Source: CAZPHU01 sp964419255 (GTDB lineage Bacteria; Fibrobacterota; Chitinivibrionia; Chitinivibrionales; CAYFVL01). From it: 16,340 nt of DNA. Numbering within the stretch: position 1 is the first letter of the stretch; the number at the start of each line of letters is the position of its first letter. Shown piece by piece: positions 5,887 to 14,000 of the stretch. The position numbers and the translations under genes are program-made. The notes below the pieces were generated by a model. The model saw nothing but the letters and a program-made list of their open reading frames with translations, was not told the DNA's origin and did not search any database. The stretch lies in the NCBI GenBank assembly GCA_964419255.1, contig CAYQOU010000078.1, positions 1 through 16,340 on the forward strand. Direction: 5' to 3'.

Positions 5887-8800
5887 ATGAATTCAAACAA
5901 ACGGTCGCTGCTGGTGACGATGGCTTTCATGCTGAGTGTCCTGTGGATACCAGCCACGGCTCAGTATGACGACACACTCTGGATACCGGTAACCTTTTAC
6001 GATTTCCATTCCGATGGAAGTAATCCGGAGTTTGAACAGGATCATGACGGAGGTGTGCGTAGAAACATGATCGCCACGACACTGGATGAGGACGGTAAAC
6101 CGGTTCCCGGCACTCAACCTTATATGAATCACTATATCAAATACTGGTTTCGCCCCTGGGAAGATTCGGCTAAGGGAGACAGTACCGCCCCCATCTATAC
6201 CAACCTTAATGAGAGCGTCTGGGATGCAGATATAGAATACGAGGGCTCGGAACATGTCGGTCACGATACCTCCTTTATAAATGTTGTCATCGAGGATTCG
6301 CTGCCGTTTCTTCATGTCGGAAATGGCGTCTACGAATTCAGTCGCACAGGAGAGGAGGGTGAACCTGAGTTTTTCTGGATAGACGACAGAGGCTTCGGCA
6401 ATGAGGGTAGAAATAACAATTTTTCTTTTACGATGGAGCTTCACCATGAGTTCCAGAAGAAAGAAGGCATGACTTTTGAGTTCAACGGTGATGATGATGT
6501 CTGGGTGTTTGTGGATGGCAGGCTGGCTATGGATCTGGGAGGAATACACAGTCCGGCAAACGGATCATTCAATATAGACGATCTACCCGGTCTGGAAAAT
6601 GGTCAGACCTACGATTTCAGTCTTTTCTACTGTGAACGCCACACCAATAACAGCACCATTAAGATAACCACCAACATTATCAGCGCTGAGCCCGATTCTC
6701 TTCACATTCGGGTAGAGCCGGACAGTACCATTAGTGTCGGCGATACTCTTTTCGCCTTTGCGGAGATACACTCGGATACGGGTACGGTTAATAACTTTGC
6801 GGGAGAACTGGAATGGGGTTTAGTCGATACGGCGACTCCCCCCAACCACGATTCCACCTTACAGATAGTTGACGGCGATGTCAGTTCCGCTCGTTTTATT
6901 CCCACTGAGGCACATACGACAGTGAAAATCTGGGGCACCTATACCGATCGTTTCCAGGGAATAGACATAAACGATACCGTTGAGGTGGTGGTTCTGCCGG
7001 GTGAGCCGGTGGGTGTTTACATCGAAGGTTCTGCCGACTCATCTGTGAGTCTGCGGGATGTAAACGAGCTGGATCTCATTCGTATCCCGACCGATGAAGA
7101 GATGGCGGACGGCATGTATGCGATTCTGCGCGACAAGTATGGAAACTGGGTGTCTCCGGCAAACCCGACCTCCTGGGATGAGCTGGATGATGCGATACTG
7201 ACGGCATCAAACGGTGCCGATGAGGAAAACGGACAGGGCCAGATCAGCCGTGCGGAAAGCGATAGCGGCCGAACAACAGTCACCGTCACCACCGATGAGG
7301 GATTCACCGATGATATCCTGGCAATCGTCAACAATGTCACCTACAATCAGATTCGGATCGTGGTACGAAATGGTTCTGTTTACGAGCAGATAGGCTCTCT
7401 TTCCATGAGCACCCGTGATGACACCACCCTCTATGTGGAGGGGTTGCGCTCCGATGACGGGAGCTGGGAGCGGATAACGGCAAACTGGAGCAGCACCGAT
7501 ATTTCACTTAATCCCGGGGCGCCGGCAGAGGCGGCTCTTTCCTGGAGTTTTTCACCGCGTGCCACCGGTACCGGTACAATTACAGCTTCTACAAACGGCA
7601 CCAGCGGAACCGTCAGCGATCAGATAGATGTGGATATATCATACGGGGATCCTTTCCGGATGGTGTTGTATGAAGAGACCGGAGATCCGTATGAGGGTGA
7701 TTCCCTGTCTCCCCTGAAAGATACGATCGAGGTTGTTGCCGGTGAGCATCAGGTGGTAGTTGCAAAGCTGTTTGATGAAACTGGTGAGTGGCTTCACGAG
7801 TATGAACGAGAAGATTCGCTGCGTCAGCGTATCTCATGGGTTATGACCGACACAAACGCGACAATTGTATCAAACTTCCATATAGTCGACTTCTACTCGG
7901 AGGTGGCGCACAGGTATTACACTCTCACAGGGGTCTATCAACATGGTACAACACGGATAACCGACCGGGTTGTAATACGCGTGCTTCCGGCTGAGGCATC
8001 GCAGCTTGTAATCGAACCCAACAACAGGGGGAAAAATCTTTCTCCAAACGAACCTCAGGTTTTTAACAACAACGAACTCGTGATCACCGAAAACGAAACG
8101 TACAAAGAAGCATACGCTGTTCTCCGCGACCATTTTGGAAACTGGGTTAGTTTCTCCAGCCAGACGACCTGGTCGATCGACGATCCCGCCACTGCGCAGT
8201 GGGAACGCGGTATAGCTTTCCAGGGTGAGGTGATCGTGAGTCGTTCGGAAGAGATCAGCGGCGAGACCGAACTTCATGCGACCGATGATGAGAGCGGGCT
8301 CGAAGCACAGCTGCATGTCTCCGTTCTCAGCTATCAATACGATTCGCTTCGGATAGTTACCGGACAGACTATCGAAACCGAGATAGACTCGCTGCGCATA
8401 AACACCAATCAGGACACCACGTTGTATGTGATGGGTCTCCGATCGGACAATGACGAATGGGAGATGGTCGCAGCCGACTGGTTTGTATCAGATTCGGTCC
8501 GTCGCTCTGTCAGCCCACCGTCCAACGTCAACAGCTGGAATGTCTCACCCACCCGCCCCGCAACCGGTTGGATTCGGGTAACCCAGGGTGATGACTTGCA
8601 GTCCCATCCGGATACGGTATGGGTGCAGTTTGATCCGGGACCGGCTACCGATATCGAAATCGAGCTGATCACTCCAGATTACGACCGGATCGCCGGTGAT
8701 CCGATCACGGCGGAGATTACCATCCGTAACGATGACGGTCTCGTGCCCGACACGGTCTGCGGCCCGGTGAATTTCAGTGACGCGCTTGTCGATGAAAGCG

Positions 8801-10566
8801 GATATATCCCTCAGATTATTATCCCGAGGATAGACCCTACTTTTGATACAACATTCTTTGATACACTACCGTTGAATGACCCGGATAATAACATCTGTTT
8901 CATCGACGGGAAGACAACGGTTGACTTTGTCCTGTATTATGCACCGGTAGGTAATGAGCATGAGATTACCGCCACATTCAAGGACTCGCTTACCGATGAA
9001 ACCGAACCATTCGAGCTAAAACCTGGTGAGGTAGCAGAGATCGATTTGGTTCAAAACAGCGGTGATCCTTTCGAGGAAGACGGGGTGATTCTCGATTTTA
9101 CCGATGGTGTAACAATCCGAAGCATCGGATACGACCGTTTCGGGAATCTGGTCAGACTTCCGGATTTTGCAACCGGAGATGTGCCTTCCTGGTGGGAGAC
9201 CTCGGATCCTCTACCCGAGTACACCTCGGAAGACAAAATTTCTCAGATCTACTACTTTATTGAAAATATCCGTTACGAAAAGAATGGATACATGGTGGCA
9301 ACCTATAATGACTCGATCGCCGACAGTCTGCTGATAGTTATCAGATCCAAACCTGCCGAGATCGTCCGGGCAATAACCCGCGATACCTCCGGTAATGGGT
9401 ACCTGGATGCAATCGAGGTGGTGTTCGATAAGAAGACATCCTTTCCTGATCATTACAACTTTGCCGATAACATAACCGTTCAATACCAGGGCACCTCGCT
9501 GTCCAACTTCGACATCGATACGGTTACGTCCGCCAACGGAACCGGAACCGACTCCGCATTTACCGTTCACCTTCGGGAAGACTCCACTCTGCAGGGTGGG
9601 GCTCCGCAGACGGGATGGCTACCTCAGATATCTATCACCAACGCACCGGATATTGCCGAGGGAACGGATACCTGTGAGGATGGAGCCGGACCGGTCATAT
9701 GGTCGGTTGTAAAAACGGTAACGTCAGCGGGAGATAGAACCAGCGACAAGGTGACTGTCACCTTCAGCGAAGATATCAACGATGATGAATTCAGAAACAG
9801 CTATCTTCCCGGGCTGACATTTGAGGTCTGGCCGGACAGGACCACAGACAACCCGTTGGATAGCATCCTGATCGGGATCGATCATTTCGAAAACGTTAGT
9901 TCGAACCAGCTTGTGTTCTTTATGGCAAATGGAAGTGATCTTACCTATTACCATCTGGTAAGCATAAAGGCAGATTTACCTGCAGGCACCGCCGATACGA
10001 CTTCCTTTATAAGCGATCAGATCGGCAATCTGCCTAACACCACCAACAAGCGGGTTAAGGTGCAGATAAATGGTAAGATGGATGATATTGTCGTTGGTCC
10101 CAACCCTTTTAGCCCGAGCTTTGAAATCGATGATGAAAATATCTTTACCGTAGTAACCCCCGGGCAGGCTGAGCAGTGGGCCAACGATCATGGAGCGGCA
10201 ATCTATGTTCCGATCTACCTACCCGACTCACTCAATTTGAAAGAACTGGACAAGAAAAATAGTGGCCTGTACATCATGGTAAGGGTGTATGATGCTATCG
10301 GTAACATGACTTACTGCTCAGGTTATAATGGAAACAATAACAATACCTGCGAGAAGGAAAGAGTCAAAATCCCCGACAGCTGGGAGCCCGGAATGCAGAC
10401 CAGGCTGGAGCTGTACTGGAATGGTATCATCATCGACAAAAATAACCGCAGGCGTAAAGCCGCTCCCGGAGTGTATCGAATCATAATTGAACTTACCGAT
10501 AAATCCGGGCAGCTGCAAGACCAGAGACACATGGGTAATATTGGGGTTAAACGAGGCAAAAACTGA
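5887..10566 (+). CDS. Giant secreted fibro-slime domain surface protein with Ig-like repeats
   Basis: The 1559-aa product starts with a Sec signal peptide (MNSNKRSLLV, hydrophobic to residue 22, likely cut after ATA at 25). Residues ~30-264 are a fibro-slime domain (TIGR02148): WIPVTFYDFHSDG, MTFEFNGDDDVWVFVDGRLA, LGGIHSPANG and YDFSLFYCERH. This domain type is known from Fibrobacter outer-membrane proteins linked to cellulose adhesion and from slime moulds. Next come two copies of a three-part Ig-like unit (about 271-585 and 587-918), with YAILRDKYGNWV (411-422), YAVLRDHFGNWV (743-754) and GLRSDxxxWE (519-528, 850-859) as markers. Residues ~919-1045 form a domain with Cys958 and Cys1004. A Ca-loop-like DTSGNGYLD lies at 1166-1174, and a Big-like domain at ~1267-1395. 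The C-terminus (~1397-1559) is FlgD/T9SS-like (VGPNPFSP, VYDAIGN, YWNG, AAPGVYR). From residue ~271 it is a paralogue of the gene at 11087. It has its own terminator. It probably acts as a cell-surface adhesin or structural protein. Confidence 0.92.
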   Translation: MNSNKRSLLVTMAFMLSVLWIPATAQYDDTLWIPVTFYDFHSDGSNPEFEQDHDGGVRRNMIATTLDEDGKPVPGTQPYMNHYIKYWFRPWEDSAKGDSTAPIYTNLNESVWDADIEYEGSEHVGHDTSFINVVIEDSLPFLHVGNGVYEFSRTGEEGEPEFFWIDDRGFGNEGRNNNFSFTMELHHEFQKKEGMTFEFNGDDDVWVFVDGRLAMDLGGIHSPANGSFNIDDLPGLENGQTYDFSLFYCERHTNNSTIKITTNIISAEPDSLHIRVEPDSTISVGDTLFAFAEIHSDTGTVNNFAGELEWGLVDTATPPNHDSTLQIVDGDVSSARFIPTEAHTTVKIWGTYTDRFQGIDINDTVEVVVLPGEPVGVYIEGSADSSVSLRDVNELDLIRIPTDEEMADGMYAILRDKYGNWVSPANPTSWDELDDAILTASNGADEENGQGQISRAESDSGRTTVTVTTDEGFTDDILAIVNNVTYNQIRIVVRNGSVYEQIGSLSMSTRDDTTLYVEGLRSDDGSWERITANWSSTDISLNPGAPAEAALSWSFSPRATGTGTITASTNGTSGTVSDQIDVDISYGDPFRMVLYEETGDPYEGDSLSPLKDTIEVVAGEHQVVVAKLFDETGEWLHEYEREDSLRQRISWVMTDTNATIVSNFHIVDFYSEVAHRYYTLTGVYQHGTTRITDRVVIRVLPAEASQLVIEPNNRGKNLSPNEPQVFNNNELVITENETYKEAYAVLRDHFGNWVSFSSQTTWSIDDPATAQWERGIAFQGEVIVSRSEEISGETELHATDDESGLEAQLHVSVLSYQYDSLRIVTGQTIETEIDSLRINTNQDTTLYVMGLRSDNDEWEMVAADWFVSDSVRRSVSPPSNVNSWNVSPTRPATGWIRVTQGDDLQSHPDTVWVQFDPGPATDIEIELITPDYDRIAGDPITAEITIRNDDGLVPDTVCGPVNFSDALVDESGYIPQIIIPRIDPTFDTTFFDTLPLNDPDNNICFIDGKTTVDFVLYYAPVGNEHEITATFKDSLTDETEPFELKPGEVAEIDLVQNSGDPFEEDGVILDFTDGVTIRSIGYDRFGNLVRLPDFATGDVPSWWETSDPLPEYTSEDKISQIYYFIENIRYEKNGYMVATYNDSIADSLLIVIRSKPAEIVRAITRDTSGNGYLDAIEVVFDKKTSFPDHYNFADNITVQYQGTSLSNFDIDTVTSANGTGTDSAFTVHLREDSTLQGGAPQTGWLPQISITNAPDIAEGTDTCEDGAGPVIWSVVKTVTSAGDRTSDKVTVTFSEDINDDEFRNSYLPGLTFEVWPDRTTDNPLDSILIGIDHFENVSSNQLVFFMANGSDLTYYHLVSIKADLPAGTADTTSFISDQIGNLPNTTNKRVKVQINGKMDDIVVGPNPFSPSFEIDDENIFTVVTPGQAEQWANDHGAAIYVPIYLPDSLNLKELDKKNSGLYIMVRVYDAIGNMTYCSGYNGNNNNTCEKERVKIPDSWEPGMQTRLELYWNGIIIDKNNRRRKAAPGVYRIIIELTDKSGQLQDQRHMGNIGVKRGKN

Positions 10567-10591
10567 ATATTTTTCACAGACGCATACCTCT

Positions 10592-10630
10592 GAAAAGGGC
10601 GGTCTTATACCGCCCTTTTCATGGTTTTTT
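10592..10630 (+). terminator. Rho-independent terminator of the fibro-slime gene
   Basis: A perfect 12-bp stem (GAAAAGGGCGGT with ACCGCCCTTTTC) surrounds the loop CTTAT, followed by ATGG and a T6 run. It begins 26 nt after the stop codon. Confidence 0.92.
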
Positions 10631-11086
10631 CGCCTGCTTACCGCTTTTCATTTTTACCTGTATCGAGTGATTCTCACTCATCGATTCGCGCAACCCTTTG
10701 GAGTATAAGGATTTCAGCAATCTGGAAATGCCATGCTATAGTACTCCGCACGGTTGCTTCACCCCCATATGCCCTCGAGTGATTGCGCAAGATCATCCAG
10801 TCAGCCCCTTCTCAATTCGGATTTCAGTTTTCTTGTGACTCCCGGATGGACGCAAAATTGATATTGAGATGGCTTTTTCCTGCCTCCACATGATATTCTT
10901 ATAAATATAAGGGGTTGAGAATGTCTGCGCTTTTGTGATGGAATCCAAAATCAGCAGCCGACTGGTATGCTACTTGAAGTAATTATCCGACACAGGTATA
11001 TGGCCGATATTTTAACCCTGTAAGTGGATCGTGTAACCCGTATGCCCGGATATACCATTCAAAAACTGAAGAAAAAGGAATAGATT
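10631..11086 (+). other. Gene-free leader upstream of the second giant gene
   Basis: I see no gene or strong promoter in these 456 bp. There is a small hairpin (GAGTGA/TCACTC around TTC, near 10664), an AT-rich patch (TTATAAATATAA, near 10899) and a ribosome binding site AAGGA at 11075-11079, 7 nt before the ATG. Because a strong terminator lies just upstream, the second giant gene probably has its own promoter here. Confidence 0.45.
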
Positions 11087-14000
11087 ATGTCAAGCCGTAC
11101 AATCCATCCCGATAATCACCCTGAATATTTTTCGGCTATCACAGACACCTCCATATTTTGGAACAAAGCGTTTCTGTTCTTCTCCTTTTTCCTTTTCCTT
11201 ACAGCCCCGAGGATCTCGGCGCAGGCGGTGCATCGTGTTCATCCCGACTACGAAGATTCCATTCGTGTCGCCATAATCTGGAACGATGCCATCGGCAATT
11301 GTGACGACCAAACCGCCCCGGTCGGTGAAAAAACAATGGAGTTTGTCCTCTCAGCGCTGGGCGAATATGTCGATCATGTGGAGGTTCTGAGAAACAGGCG
11401 AAGCGATCATACAACCTGGGCTGATGTTCAGGGACTCTGGGGAGATTCCCTGCCTCATGTGATTGTGCACGTAAATGCAGGCTGGTCTTCGGGATGGAAC
11501 GGCGATGATCTGGATGAGATTTTCGAGCATGCCGTGGCCAATAAAATTGGTATCGTTTCCATCGGAGATGATGCCGCGAATCTGTCGTCGGAAACTTTCG
11601 GCTTTGGAGGCGTGGATAACGTTCCCGCGCCTCTGGGTGACGGATTAAGTCAAGGTATCGAAGGAGATGGGCCGATAGACTCGCTATGGATAGGCCTGTT
11701 GAGAAACAATGACGATCGACTCAAGCAATACACTGGGGACAGTCTGATGTATCCGGGAGTAAACGGAATCGTTTCCAATGCAATTGACAGCATTATGGAT
11801 AGCGACTCCCAGCTCGACTTTTTCCCCCCCCGTGAAGGTCGTTGTCAGGCGGACGCCGACCGCTACAACATCCTCTATCCCGAATGGATAACCAAGCTGG
11901 GGTTTCAGCAGGGCCACTGGGAGGGAATGACCAGGCCGGCCAGTGACGAGCTGCATGTGCTGGTGGCCATCCAGGATACCATGCCCGACGAAACGATCCG
12001 GCGTGCGGTTGCGGTCAGTTACCAACCACAGTTTCTTCAGGACTCAGTCGCCTCTCAGCAGATCACCTACGACGCCATCATGTTTGCCTCCCTTGCGCAC
12101 ACCCTTTCGGTGGCATCCAGTATACAGATTGTGGCGGAAGACACCAGTATTTACGCCGGGGACACCACAACTCTGAGGGCCGTTCTAATCGATCAGTTCG
12201 GAAATCCCATATCGGACGAAAACACCTTAAGCCATATCATCTGGAGTATTCTTCCCTCGAGCAGACGCGAGGGAGACAGACTGATCGAGGCGACCGGTGA
12301 TACTGCACTGTTCACCGCCACCCAGGCCCACCGCACCGCTCAGATAGTGGCACGCTTTGCGGGTGAGGATCATGAGCTTCTTGATACGGCTACTATTACC
12401 ATTCTGCCCGATTCGGCGCATCATCTGGTGATTGAAGGGAGCCCCGATGGCATGAGTTCTCCAAACGCCGATAATCCGATCGGGGGGGATGGATCGTTGC
12501 GCTTTGCCTCTTCGGAATCGGCACGGCATGCCTGGGCAATCATCCGCGACCGATTCGGAAACTATGTACAGAACTCACAAAACACTCTCTGGGACACACT
12601 CGCTCCCGGGGGAATTGTATCTGCGGATGCATACGAGCAGCAAACCGGTGAAGGTATCATTAGCAAACTTGGACCCGATGGAAACACCTTTGTCGTCGCG
12701 CGCAGTCAGCAGTATGAAGGTGCTCTGTTCATGGACACCATCACCGTTGAAGTGGATGAGGCAGGCTATGACAGTCTAAGAGTACGCACCTATCGCAGTG
12801 GACAGAGCTTCCCGACAGATTCACTTGTGTTAGAAGCCGGCAGAGATACATCACTGATCGTACAGGGGTATCGTTCCGATCTACAGATATGGGAAGATGT
12901 GCCCGGGAGCTGGTCGTTGAGTGAATCGCTTCGGGCCACTCCCACACCACCCACGCAACAGGCGGTCTGGGGACCGTTTACCCCAATCAACAGCGGCTCA
13001 GGAACAATTGGAGTCGAATATGAATCTCTTCGGACCTCTGTTCCGGTGAGATTTCTGGCCGGAAATCCTCAACAGCTTACGCTCTATCCGCAATCGGGTT
13101 CGCCAGAAGGTATTCAACCATACTCCCCCTACCCCTCCGGGGTAGCCGATACAGTTGCGGCCGGAGATGGTTTCGAGGTGTGGGCAAAGCTGTTTGATGC
13201 TAATGGAGTCTGGCTGCAGCAATACGAGTCCGATCAGGATCTTGCATCGCAGATCAGCTGGGAGGTCAGCTCAGATGAGCAGGTCGAATACAGTACCGAC
13301 GGTGCGCAGCTGATCCTCACCTCCACACAGGCCTACAGGACTATCAGAGTCACCGCATCCATAATGGTTGAGGGACACAGCATGAGTCAGACCGTAGCGG
13401 TGTATGTAACGCACGGAACCCCCGATCATCTGGTTATAGAAGCCAGTGCGACGATAGCAAACATGGTGGATGATGATCCCGTGGAGCGGATAACGATCCT
13501 TCGCAACCAGAACAGAAGAAGCGTTTTCGCCATCTTACGCGATGCTTGGGGCAACTTTGCAGGGTATTCGACAGCCACCGAATGGCACAGTTCCGATCCT
13601 GAAATATTCACCGCCGATACCGGACAGGCTACCGACGTGGGAGAGGGCGTGGCTCAAAAAGTGACAAACGGCACGGGTCAGATGATTGCAGAAGACCTGG
13701 GGAGTGGCCTGACCGATACGATCACGGTAACGGTGGAAGACTACTTTTATGAGGAGTTACGAATCGTAAACGCTGCGGGAGATACTGTGGATACCTTGCG
13801 CATGAATACAAATCAGGACACGACCCTTCTGGTCATTGGACGGCGTTCTGATAATGATCACTGGGAACCTGCTCAGGCACGGTGGGGCTCTTCCGATAAT
13901 CTGACCATCGATCCCACGGCACCTCTTCTTTCGCGGCAGTGGCGCTTCTCTCCATCAGATACCGCATCATCCGGCTGGATCAGAGTATCTAAGAGCAATG

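Noticed and set aside
5893..6549. 218-aa ORF on the - strand
   Set aside because: It is antisense to the fibro-slime domain, whose motifs are unmistakable; a shadow frame.
10487..10708. 73-aa ORF on the + strand
   Set aside because: It overlaps the end of the giant gene and runs through the strong terminator hairpin, so it is not a plausible gene.
10983..11064. Possible riboswitch in the leader of the second giant gene
   Set aside because: GGTATAT and ATATACC can pair over a long distance, but the other segments do not match any riboswitch core I know, and the arms are short.
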